Notes under the pieces: model-generated | What the model was told of the DNA's origin: nothing | Database searches by the model: none | What the model saw: the letters and a program-made list of their open reading frames with translations, nothing else | Part shown: piece after piece, positions 16,975-24,842 of the stretch | Layout: every line of letters begins with the position of its first letter | Numbering within the stretch: position 1 is the stretch's first letter | NCBI RefSeq assembly: GCF_949820605.1 | Contig: NZ_CATKVU010000006.1 | Coordinates: 2,925,001-2,989,000, forward strand | Reading direction: 5' to 3' | DNA length: 64,000 nucleotides | From: Segatella copri | GTDB taxonomy: Bacteria; Bacteroidota; Bacteroidia; Bacteroidales; Bacteroidaceae | Program-made: the position numbers and the translations under genes

Positions 16975-17100
16975 AGCCCGAGCTTGTGAAAGTTTGGGCT
17001 TTGTTGTAAATAAAAATGTTTTTTAAAGATTTCGTATCTGTGAAAAGGCAAAAAATAAAAAGGGGTGCGCCACAGACTTATGACACACCCTCATAAACTA

Positions 17101-18108
17101 TTAACTATAAACTTCACACAGTTCCCAGTATCTGTGAGCAAGGTCGTGGATGAACTTTCGCCCTCGTTCGGTCCATACGAGATAGGTATGGGTATAGGCT
17201 CTGCCCATCTTCTCCTGTCTGCCATCGCTCTTCGGGTCAAGGAAGGCGCTGTAGCGGGTGCGGCTCTTTGCCAAGCCCATGTGGGCGTAATCGGCATAGA
17301 GGAGATACTGACCGCTCTGGTAATACTGGATATGCAGAGCGCAGAGCGAGCGGTTCAGCTCCTGGGCAGTGATACCGAGTTCCTTCGCAATCGGCGTAGT
17401 AGTGAAGCAGGAAACGGAATCGAGCACGTTATCGCTATAGAGCGCCTTAGGCAGAAGATTACCCACCTGATTCTCCAACTGGATGATGTTATCACCATTC
17501 TTGGCGATGCGAACCACCTGTTCGTCTACCACATCATTCAAGCGGCGGATTTCTGTATCCTGTTCGCCGATAAGCTTCTTCTGCTGTTCAATCTGCAGGC
17601 GCTGTTTCTTCAGCAGATTCTCCTTCTCCTTGAGCGTAGCACGGAGGATTTCTTCTGCATGACGGATTGTCTCCTCATCGCTTTCGCCCGGCTGAACCGG
17701 AATATAACCACCCGTCTTGCGAATCTGTGGCAGCACATCAGCCGTAACCCAGTTCTTGAACTTCACGGCAGTAGAAAGCTTAGAGCCGAGAACCAAAGCA
17801 TAGAAACCGCTCTCGTTAACATAGAGCATCTGTTGGGTTCGTATTGTTCGGCTTCCATCCTTACGTAGACGGCCCAAAAGTTTGACCCCTTGTTTCAAGG
17901 TGTCATGTGTGTTAACTAATTGATACACTGCGTTATAGGATTTTTTGTACCCCAGTATATCACAGACATCCTTTGCACAGAACAAAGGTTCTCCGTTCTC
18001 ATCGGTCAAGGTACGAATCTTACCGAATTCAGGATTTTCAAACACGACAGCAGCTGCTGCCTTCTTATCCATTTCTACTTTTTTATTTGTATTAACTGAC
18101 TTTACCAT
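17101..18108 (-). CDS. BRO-N / KilAC-domain phage antirepressor-like protein
   Basis: The 335-residue protein has an N-terminal BRO-N domain (FGKIRTLTDENGEPLFCAKD, DVCDILGYKKSYNAVYQLV, YVNESGFYALVLGSKLSTA, VTADVLPQIRKTGGY), a central coiled coil at about residues 155-205, and a C-terminal KilAC/ANT-type domain. Such proteins are antirepressors or DNA-binding regulators of temperate phages and phage-like elements. It ends the minus-strand module and abuts the IS1182-type element. A second start (MDKKAAAAV) is possible 12 codons in. Confidence 0.85.
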   Translation of the reverse strand: MVKSVNTNKKVEMDKKAAAAVVFENPEFGKIRTLTDENGEPLFCAKDVCDILGYKKSYNAVYQLVNTHDTLKQGVKLLGRLRKDGSRTIRTQQMLYVNESGFYALVLGSKLSTAVKFKNWVTADVLPQIRKTGGYIPVQPGESDEETIRHAEEILRATLKEKENLLKKQRLQIEQQKKLIGEQDTEIRRLNDVVDEQVVRIAKNGDNIIQLENQVGNLLPKALYSDNVLDSVSCFTTTPIAKELGITAQELNRSLCALHIQYYQSGQYLLYADYAHMGLAKSRTRYSAFLDPKSDGRQEKMGRAYTHTYLVWTERGRKFIHDLAHRYWELCEVYS

Positions 18109-18141
18109 AATAATTTGTTTTTAAAAATTAATCACTAAAAA

Positions 18142-18186
18142 TTCAACATTCAAAAATCAACATTCAACATTCAACATTCAACATTA
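18142..18186. repeat. CATTCAA simple repeat
   Basis: Several copies of (A)ACATTCA in a row lie between the DUF5675 and BRO genes. A similar AACATTAA run precedes the smalltalk gene at 54183-54222. Confidence 0.6.
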
Positions 18187-18744
18187 CAAAATCGTAATCC
18201 AAACGCTCTCCTCCCGTTCCCTTGCTGCGGTAATGGCATTGATAAGCCGATGCAACCAGATGCGGGAATTAAAGACGGCACCTTGTAATTTATTTTCACC
18301 TACCAGAATGCAGCCCTGCGTATCATCGGGATAATTACCGGCATGAATGCGGATGCCCTCAAAATCAGGAACACCCTGCACCAGCGGAAGCCACTTCTTA
18401 AACCTCGGCGATTTCGAGATAACAACAGGATACGAACCTTCCGGTATCGCCGTATGCCCCGGTATCTTGCGGGCTTTCTTGCCCGATACCCTGCTATATC
18501 TACCATCCTCCTCTTCCGGCTTCAGTTCGACACCCAGGAGGTTTCTCCACGTAGGCTCCAGGGTATCACAGAAGTAATGCTCCTTGTCCAACTTCGCCTT
18601 ATCGAAGCTGTGCTCAAAGATACGCTTGTCGCCTATTTTTACCCCCGAACGCCAGGTACGCTTCACGTCCTTATCGCTCAGGATATAAAGATGACCTATC
18701 GTATAAGTCTTCTTCTTTGCTATTCTTTTTACTACTATTTCCAT
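18184..18744 (-). CDS. DUF5675 family protein
   Basis: The 186-residue protein has the DUF5675 pattern: [51 protein letters not shown] with conserved His and the GC turn, then a C-terminal helix. The HAGN..DTQGC motif recalls L,D-transpeptidase-like or lysozyme-associated folds, but the function is unknown. DUF5675 genes occur with phage and secretion-like clusters in Bacteroidetes. It lies 3 bases from the primase-like gene, so the two are co-transcribed. Confidence 0.8.
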   Translation of the reverse strand: MEIVVKRIAKKKTYTIGHLYILSDKDVKRTWRSGVKIGDKRIFEHSFDKAKLDKEHYFCDTLEPTWRNLLGVELKPEEEDGRYSRVSGKKARKIPGHTAIPEGSYPVVISKSPRFKKWLPLVQGVPDFEGIRIHAGNYPDDTQGCILVGENKLQGAVFNSRIWLHRLINAITAAREREESVWITIL

Positions 18745-18747
18745 ACG

Positions 18748-21315
18748 CTATGAATTCTCCTTTCGGAATTTAAGTTTAATAAAAACTGAGGAACTGAGGA
18801 ATTGAGGAACTGAGTCGTTCTCCTTAGCCCTGATGTAATGGCGATTCTTCCAGTTTCCCAACATCTTGGAAGTACCTTTCTGACTCATCCCGTTTGCTAC
18901 ACGCAAGTCTATCACCTGCTGGTAAGTAAACTCATCCGGCAACTGCATCAGCATGTTGGAAGGTCCTCGCTTGCTCGACTTCTCGCCAGTATCATTCGCC
19001 CTCTTGATGGCATCACCGAAGAATCGCATCTTGCAGTAGAGGTCGTAACGCTCGCTCCAGCGGATGAACTCGTCAATCTCCGGCTCCCATTTGCAACCGT
19101 TCGCCACATACAGCACACACGCCTTCAGGTAGGCGATGACGTTGGCACGGAAAGAAAGATTCTCGTAAACCCTGTCCTGAGACAGACGTGAAAATTCCGC
19201 ATTCTCATCCTTCAGTTTGAGGGCAAGTTGGAATGCCTCAGGGCAGTCAATCAGTCCCCTGGCGTTGTTCAGATTCTCGATATAAGGCTTCAGCGCCTCA
19301 CGGTAAGCATCATCGTAATCGCCGTAAACAGGCATTTCGTCACCGATTTCACGCTCCGGAATGGTACAGAAATTGATACGGCTTATCGGACCGTCTGTCA
19401 AAACTTTTGAGAAGTAGCGCTGCCCCTTCTGGATGGTGGTAGATGCGTTCCAGTTGAACCTGATCGTTACCCTTTCTGTCACACTTTGAACGCCCACGCG
19501 TTGTTGGCCAAAGAGGTTAAAGGGGTCAAAGGCGAGGCACATGATGCGGAACTGCTGGTTACCGCTACCCCGGAGAGCATCAAACTGGTCCAGCTCATTA
19601 AGCGAAGTATAAAGGAAACGCCCCTGCGCCTCTGCGGTTCGCATCACGAATGCCGGACTGGTCATATCAGCATCAATCTCCTGGATAACAAGATTATCCG
19701 GTCGCTTGCGCTTATCCTTATTGGCACCCTTGCGCGTCACCTCCTCCTTCCATTCCTTCTCACGCTTCAGATTCTCCGCATCCCGCTTTCTTATATCCTC
19801 CATGATATACCTAATCGGCTTATCCACAGATGATTTACCTGCGCCCGTACCGGCAAGCAAGCAAGTAGAAAGCGTAGCCTCATGTACTACATTGTCAATA
19901 TACCGGAAGCTCGTCTGCCAGAGATGCGTAGCGAGCGGTGGGAAGATAGCGTGCGCCACAGCCGGCTTATAAATCTCCGGTGTCCGAGATATCAGCAGTT
20001 CTACCAGCTTCGGCAGTTTCTCCGGCATCGCTGGCGGTTCGGGATAATCCTCCTCGGTACTTTGACCTTGGAACATTGAACTTTGAACTGTATGATTACC
20101 ATCTGCCCTATTAACTTTCAACTGTAAACTATTAACTTGTTGGCTGGCTTGTTTTTCCGCCAGCGCATTCACCCTTATCACATCCCTCGACATCGGCTTC
20201 GAGCTGTCAGCATATTTCGCATAGAAATCATGTATCAGCTGATGGCAGTCATCCTCCTGATAGTAGCTTGGCATTTTCGTCCTCACAACCTTCATCAGTT
20301 CCTCCTCGCTCATCACCCTCGAAGCGCCTGCGCTCATGATGGCGAGCAGCGAAGAGTGCCGTGACCCGACGGTATCAATCGCCATCCCCTCAAGCCCAGC
20401 CGACTGCACGAACAGATCAAAGGCTATCAGATTCTTCTCACTGGCCTCTCCCAGTTCACCAGAGCCATAATTGCCTCCAGGATTCCCGAGATGAGAATCA
20501 TCAGCATGATTGCTATTACCAGATTGGGCAGGCTGAACAGCAGTGCCAGCAGGAGCAGCATAATCGCCACGATTGCCCGAAAGTCTATTGTTTTGAACAT
20601 TGTCATTACTATTAACTGTAAACTGTAAACTATTAACTTTTGCATCCCCTCTTCCGTCTACGGTCAACCCACGGTCGAGAAAAGCCTTTCTTCGAGCCTG
20701 AATCTCGCTCTCCGGCAGCACTGCGCACCACATTTTAGACCGGTAGATTTCCGAGTCCTTATCCGTCAGGAAAATCATCCTCTCAGGTGTGATGCAGCTT
20801 TCATCATAAGGCACACCGAGCGCCTCACAATACGCCTTCTGCGTCTCTTCGATGGTCATCCCCACCGGCATTCTAATCCCGATATGCAGCTTTTTGCGAG
20901 CGCTATAACAGAGATGCAGCAACGAGCCGTTCCATATCCCCGAAGAGCAGTTCAACTCGCGCGCCTTCTCAATCGCCTTCTCCACATACTCCTTATCATC
21001 CACATCGATAATCGTCTGGAAGAGAAAGCTTTCCGGCAAGGCATTCTCCTGTCTGCGCACATTATTCTTGAACATGCCGTAGTGCGGACAGAAGAAAGGC
21101 AGCTCGCTCTTCAGCCTCTCCTGCGCCTTCTTCACCGCCTGCGCATCGTTCAAATCCACTCCGTCAATCGGCAATTCACCCCGAATCTGCTGAATCATCT
21201 TTTTAACGGCAGCCGATTCAATCACCTTATCATAAGTATCGATATTGTAAGAAAAAACTTTCCCCTTATTACCCTTGCGATAAGGATTGATTGCCACTAC
21301 ATGTACTGTCTCCAT
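18748..21315 (-). CDS. BT4734/VirE-N and DUF3987-like primase/helicase-type protein
   Basis: The 855-residue protein begins with the BT4734-like VirE N-terminal domain (residues ~1-200, IIDVDDKEYVEKAIEKAREL, GIRMPVGMTIEETQ, PERMIFLTDKDSEIY). A P-loop ATPase region follows with LLAGTGAGKSS around residue 485 and later IRFNWNASTTIQKGQRY, consistent with a DUF3987-type helicase-like core. A role in plasmid or phage DNA replication is inferred. Two linkers (VNSLQFTVNS and VNSLQLKVNR) and the tail VPQFLSSSVFI are encoded by simple repeats found elsewhere in the window, as if repeats had expanded inside the gene. Confidence 0.78.
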   Translation of the reverse strand: METVHVVAINPYRKGNKGKVFSYNIDTYDKVIESAAVKKMIQQIRGELPIDGVDLNDAQAVKKAQERLKSELPFFCPHYGMFKNNVRRQENALPESFLFQTIIDVDDKEYVEKAIEKARELNCSSGIWNGSLLHLCYSARKKLHIGIRMPVGMTIEETQKAYCEALGVPYDESCITPERMIFLTDKDSEIYRSKMWCAVLPESEIQARRKAFLDRGLTVDGRGDAKVNSLQFTVNSNDNVQNNRLSGNRGDYAAPAGTAVQPAQSGNSNHADDSHLGNPGGNYGSGELGEASEKNLIAFDLFVQSAGLEGMAIDTVGSRHSSLLAIMSAGASRVMSEEELMKVVRTKMPSYYQEDDCHQLIHDFYAKYADSSKPMSRDVIRVNALAEKQASQQVNSLQLKVNRADGNHTVQSSMFQGQSTEEDYPEPPAMPEKLPKLVELLISRTPEIYKPAVAHAIFPPLATHLWQTSFRYIDNVVHEATLSTCLLAGTGAGKSSVDKPIRYIMEDIRKRDAENLKREKEWKEEVTRKGANKDKRKRPDNLVIQEIDADMTSPAFVMRTAEAQGRFLYTSLNELDQFDALRGSGNQQFRIMCLAFDPFNLFGQQRVGVQSVTERVTIRFNWNASTTIQKGQRYFSKVLTDGPISRINFCTIPEREIGDEMPVYGDYDDAYREALKPYIENLNNARGLIDCPEAFQLALKLKDENAEFSRLSQDRVYENLSFRANVIAYLKACVLYVANGCKWEPEIDEFIRWSERYDLYCKMRFFGDAIKRANDTGEKSSKRGPSNMLMQLPDEFTYQQVIDLRVANGMSQKGTSKMLGNWKNRHYIRAKENDSVPQFLSSSVFIKLKFRKENS

Positions 21316-21333
21316 TTTACCTCCATATTTTTA

Positions 21334-21846
21334 TTAATCGAACACTTCGCTGTTAATCATGATATACCCTGAGCTATAACTTACATTGATAGGCAGAATC
21401 AGCGAGTTATCCGAAATCTCGTCAACCCCGTTCGCCTCGAAGAGTGAAGCATTCTCAGCATCATTCAGTCTGCTCTTGACGAAGCCTATTACCCATTTTT
21501 CCGCAATCTTCTCGGCAGCAACATACCTGTCTACCAGGTCCTTCACCAGCTGTTCATCGCAGAAGTTGATATCCGCATTCACGTTCTCAGCCTCCGCTTC
21601 TTCCTTCCCCATTTCCTGGTTCTCGAAGAAGAGGTTATACTTGATTTTCATATCCTTCATCATTACGATGTTCAGATTTTTCAGTTCCCCCTCCGAGTCA
21701 GCAATCGTCTCATAGAGTTTCTGAACCGACTTCTTGAAGATGTTTTTCACGTCCATCAGACAGTAATAGATTTTGCCTCCAATCACCACCACCCTCAGTT
21801 TTCCGTACTGCGGATGAGCAAAATAAAAAGGTTTCATTGCTTGCAT
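21334..21846 (-). CDS. Uncharacterised protein, BRO-N-like start
   Basis: The 170-residue protein is not recognised with confidence. The first 40 residues (FAHPQYGKLRVVVIGGKIYY, DVKNIF) resemble the BRO-N opening seen in the 335-residue protein of the same module. The rest is acidic with a helical segment (DRYVAAEKIAEKWV). It is the first gene after the palindrome-bearing promoter and lies 18 bases before the primase-like gene, so it belongs to that operon. Confidence 0.6.
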   Translation of the reverse strand: MQAMKPFYFAHPQYGKLRVVVIGGKIYYCLMDVKNIFKKSVQKLYETIADSEGELKNLNIVMMKDMKIKYNLFFENQEMGKEEAEAENVNADINFCDEQLVKDLVDRYVAAEKIAEKWVIGFVKSRLNDAENASLFEANGVDEISDNSLILPINVSYSSGYIMINSEVFD

Positions 21847-21910
21847 CTTATAAATTCCTTTTTAAAACAGTTGGGCGCTCCCACAACGGTTGATGTGCCT
21901 ATACACAAAA

Positions 21911-21959
21911 GCCCCCGAAACTCAGACCATATCGGTTCTGAATTCCGGGGGCAAAGGTA
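21911..21959 (-). promoter_or_regulatory. Promoter and leader hairpin of the BRO/primase module
   Basis: A minus-strand -7 box TACCTTTG (21959-21952) is followed at once by a hairpin: GCCCCCGGAA pairs with the complementary TTCGGGGGC segment near 21911, and TTTTG follows. Transcription from this promoter would meet a terminator-like hairpin within about 40 bases, suggesting attenuation or a short RNA. Confidence 0.55.
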
Positions 21960-21978
21960 CAACAAGATGCTGAAACCT

Positions 21979-22012
21979 ACCTGGTACGTACCTGGTACGC
22001 GTACCAGGTACG
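21979..22012. promoter_or_regulatory. Operator-like palindrome, three ACCTGGTACG half-sites
   Basis: ACCTGGTACG occurs at 21979-21988 and 21990-21999, then inverted at 22000-22009. Together they make a perfect 26-bp palindrome at 21987-22012 plus one extra direct half-site toward the promoter. The site lies 20-53 bp upstream of the TACCTTTG box, over the -33 zone. Confidence 0.7.
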
Positions 22013-22054
22013 AATTAATTTATGAAACGTCATTCACGTTATATAACAGACTAG

Positions 22055-22594
22055 CTAACAGATATTTATCGATTTTGCAGTTTCTCCGATAAATCCAGAC
22101 ATCTGTTGCTGGTCCATCCCTTTATTAAAGGCAGAGCGAAGATTCTCCTTGTCAATATTCCAAAAGGTGCCAAACACCACCCATACATTCTGTATGCCGA
22201 GTTTGGTAGAAATCTGGGACGCAAGAACTGCAGTTTTAGCTACAGAGAGTCCCTTAGGCTGGAAATGCTCATCAAGAAAGCCATGTATCGCCAAACTGGA
22301 GAGGACCATTAACCCCTGAGGATTAGCAAGAGATTCCGGCAGCGGACGGAAATTCTCTTCTGCCTTCGCCTTTTCACCCTTCTTCTTAGGTCCATCACCA
22401 TAATTTTCAATATACGTTGCATTATCGTGCAATTCGATTGTTCTATTATCACTCATGATTACTATGCTTTTAGATTCCATATAATTAACAATAAACTCAC
22501 TGTCCAGACTTAAATAGACATCTGTTATAAAAATATATAGTGCCTTTATTCTCGACAGACTACGCTTGATTCGCGTACTTAAGTTTTTTTTCAT
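22055..22594 (-). CDS. Uncharacterised protein upstream of the BRO/primase module
   Basis: The longest frame has 179 residues; the ATG at 22456 (MSDNRTIELHDNATYIENYG) is an attractive alternative start giving 133 residues. The central part has FRPLPESLANPQGLMVLSSL and the end is hydrophilic. No family was recognised. It precedes the palindromic operator on the same strand and could encode the regulator or a small partner of the module, but no clear HTH is seen. Confidence 0.5.
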   Translation of the reverse strand: MKKNLSTRIKRSLSRIKALYIFITDVYLSLDSEFIVNYMESKSIVIMSDNRTIELHDNATYIENYGDGPKKKGEKAKAEENFRPLPESLANPQGLMVLSSLAIHGFLDEHFQPKGLSVAKTAVLASQISTKLGIQNVWVVFGTFWNIDKENLRSAFNKGMDQQQMSGFIGETAKSINIC

Positions 22595-23081
22595 ATTGTA
22601 TTATTATTGTTGTTGTTTTAAGTTTCTTGCCTCATTATAGCAGAGTATGAGTGTTTGCGCTAACAATTTATGAGGGCGTAAGCAGCCTGGAGTGCTGGTG
22701 ATCGCCTCTTATCGTGAGGTGTGGGACCAATTCTACATCATTTTCCCTTTTGTTGAATATTTAAGTTAATAAAATGACCGAAAGATGCGTTTTTCAGTAT
22801 CTAAGGCCGGTTAATTCTATTCTCCTCCCTTTTTCGAGATGCAAATATATAAAAAATATTAATACATACGCAAGCCAAGCTTAATATTAACACGAATTTA
22901 ACATAATTAGTAATAGAAAGCAAGTTTAAATATAATTTCAGTTTAAGATATACGCAGATTCAATCTAAAAAGCCAATAAACCAAAAAGGGCACGGAGATA
23001 AACTCCATGCCCCAAAACACTTACGAATCCTATAGGCTGTAATGCCTGATAATTATACCTAACATAATGTATGAAGAAATT
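22595..23081. other. Long leader/intergenic stretch with promoter and terminator
   Basis: A minus-strand -7 box TATATTTG lies at 22849-22842 and would give the 22594 gene a leader of about 240 bases; the only hairpin noted there is CCTC..GAGG near 22715. A terminator for the sialic-acid operon lies at 22983-23013. No protein gene was seen. Confidence 0.5.
22983..23013 (-). terminator. Terminator of the sialic-acid operon
   Basis: GGGCATGGAG pairs with CTCCGTGCCC around TTTAT, followed on the minus strand by five T residues. It lies about 70 bases after the last gene of the operon. Confidence 0.75.
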
Positions 23082-24611
23082 CTATTTGATGTCCATACCA
23101 CTGGCATGAAGACCAGGACCACCACCGGCTGTATAACCACGGCTCTCACCCGATGCCCATGGAGAAACCCAATAAGCATAGAAATCACCACGTGCAAGAT
23201 AGAACTTGGCACGAATGGTACGGTCAGAGAGTTCAGAAAGGTCTTTCTTGCCCTTCCAGGTAATCTGCTGCTTGGTCTTGTCTGCAGAACGCATCACAGC
23301 ACAATCGCGCTTGGTAAAGCCAGGAATAGGATTACCCTTTTCATCAAGCAATTCCACCTTCAGCTGACCTTTACCCTTTACATCGGCATTGACAAAGAAA
23401 TATTTACCATCTACCTTGATGTTGTCAGCAACAAAAGTTCCTTCCTTGGAACCTGCATGCATAGAAACGAAACCATCGCGACGCAAGATAGCCAGACCTG
23501 TAGCAAAGTTTGAATCGTGTACAGGCTTGCTGTTATATCTGCCAGAGCAATAGAAATACAAAGAGTCGCCTACGATGATAGGGCAACCTGCCACCGACTG
23601 GACATTACCTGCATTCCAAGCCTTGAAGTCTGAGCTTACCCCCATGAAAGGACGCTTGAACTCACGGTCCCAATGGAATCCGTCGTTAGCCCAACCTATA
23701 AGCACCTCGTTGCGCTTCTGGATACTTAAGCTGTCGCAAGCATTGTTTTCTGGTCCCTGCCATACAGTGAAATAACCTAGGATGCTGCCCTCGTAAGGCA
23801 TTGCCTCATGATTGTAAATCTGTGGTCTGATTTCAGGGAACTGAGGATTTCTAGGATCATCGTCCTCTGCATTGAACCAATACTTGATGAACTTATCACT
23901 CTTGTTGTCATATACTCTATGAGCGAGGCTCACCAGAAGTTCCGGATCATCGCCTGCAAGATAAGAACGTGAACGGCGGTATTTCTTGCCATTGATGGTT
24001 TTCAGTGACAATACATACTTCTTGCGGAAAGGATCGTAGTAGGCTGCACAGCGGTCAAAGAGTTCACCTGAAAGCGCTTTCGTAGCACTCCAATGGATAC
24101 CATCGGCAGAATAGCGCAAATGCATGCTCACAGTAGCCTTGCCGTTGAATACCACGGAGAACATCTTATATCGCTTTGCAGGATCCTTCTCCGATTTGTC
24201 GAGAAGCACTGATACGCAGTCGTGCTCAAGTGTATCTACGATGTTGGTACCTGGTACTACATCAAGCTCAGGCTTCGTCCAGTTCTTACCATCTTCAGAC
24301 TCAGCATAGCAGGTTACAAGTCCATATTTCTTTTCTCCACCAGCCGAATACCACATTTTGAACTTGTTTACGGTCTCGTCATACCATACGCCACCGCTGA
24401 ACGGCGCAGCATACGGGTCGCCGAGCGCATTGAGTTCCCATTTCCGGTCGGCCTTCAATATCGGATTTTGGTCATAATAAGTAGGCGCATGCCATACGTG
24501 CTCCACACCATTGCACTCGCCAAACTGAGTATAGGCAGCAATCTGGCGACCCGTCTGGGCAGAAGCTGTGAGAGAACACAGCGCCATCATTGAAAGAATA
24601 AGTTTTTTCAT
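23082..24611 (-). CDS. Secreted glycan-active-like protein, paralog C (uncharacterised)
   Basis: The 509-residue protein has a signal peptide (MKKLILSMMALCSLTASAQ) and then the core shared with the proteins at 26457 and 28242: NPIL, AAPFS.GVWYDE, FKMWY.AG, TCYAES.DGKNW, GTNIVD, VWQGPEN, SLYFY.SGR, TGLAILRRDGFVSM and the C-terminal SGESRGYTAGGGP. Three S/A.DG..W motifs look like the Asp boxes of beta-propeller glycosidases. It lacks the GRQLFVDSFLI N-terminal segment of its paralogs. It is the last gene of the sialic-acid operon. A sialidase-like or related glycosidase role is inferred from the context; no family is assigned. Confidence 0.75.
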   Translation of the reverse strand: MKKLILSMMALCSLTASAQTGRQIAAYTQFGECNGVEHVWHAPTYYDQNPILKADRKWELNALGDPYAAPFSGGVWYDETVNKFKMWYSAGGEKKYGLVTCYAESEDGKNWTKPELDVVPGTNIVDTLEHDCVSVLLDKSEKDPAKRYKMFSVVFNGKATVSMHLRYSADGIHWSATKALSGELFDRCAAYYDPFRKKYVLSLKTINGKKYRRSRSYLAGDDPELLVSLAHRVYDNKSDKFIKYWFNAEDDDPRNPQFPEIRPQIYNHEAMPYEGSILGYFTVWQGPENNACDSLSIQKRNEVLIGWANDGFHWDREFKRPFMGVSSDFKAWNAGNVQSVAGCPIIVGDSLYFYCSGRYNSKPVHDSNFATGLAILRRDGFVSMHAGSKEGTFVADNIKVDGKYFFVNADVKGKGQLKVELLDEKGNPIPGFTKRDCAVMRSADKTKQQITWKGKKDLSELSDRTIRAKFYLARGDFYAYWVSPWASGESRGYTAGGGPGLHASGMDIK

Positions 24612-24842
24612 GAACTTAATTTTATTAATTCAAGTTTCGTAGGTTAAGGAATAGAGAAGTTTAAAATCAAGAAGTAAGGAATTAAGAGTAAAGGAGTGAA
24701 GGAGTTAAGACAACAGCCTTTTTGTTTAGTTTTCAGTCAAAAAAACACATACGTCCTAACTCCTTTTCCTCCCTAAACTTTTAAAACTTTAAACCGAAAT
24801 ACATTCTTTTAAACTTCAATATATTAACTTAAAAAGCTGTAC
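24612..24842 (-). other. Intergenic region with long-loop inverted repeat
   Basis: GGAGTTAAGAC near 24698 and GTCCTAACTCC near 24760 form an inverted repeat (10 of 11) around a loop of roughly 45 bases. It separates the PKD lipoprotein from paralog C inside the operon and may tune read-through. Nothing else is recognised. Confidence 0.4.

Larger units (their letters stand above)
15167..17092 (-). mobile_element. IS1182-type insertion sequence with palindromic inverted ends
   Basis: The ends at 15167-15194 and 17065-17092 are inverted copies of each other with 27 of 28 positions identical (GGGTGTGTCATAAGTCTGTG core). Each end can also fold on itself into a GGGTG.GTCA/TGAC.CACCC hairpin. One transposase gene fills the inside. 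No clear target duplication was seen. Confidence 0.8.
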
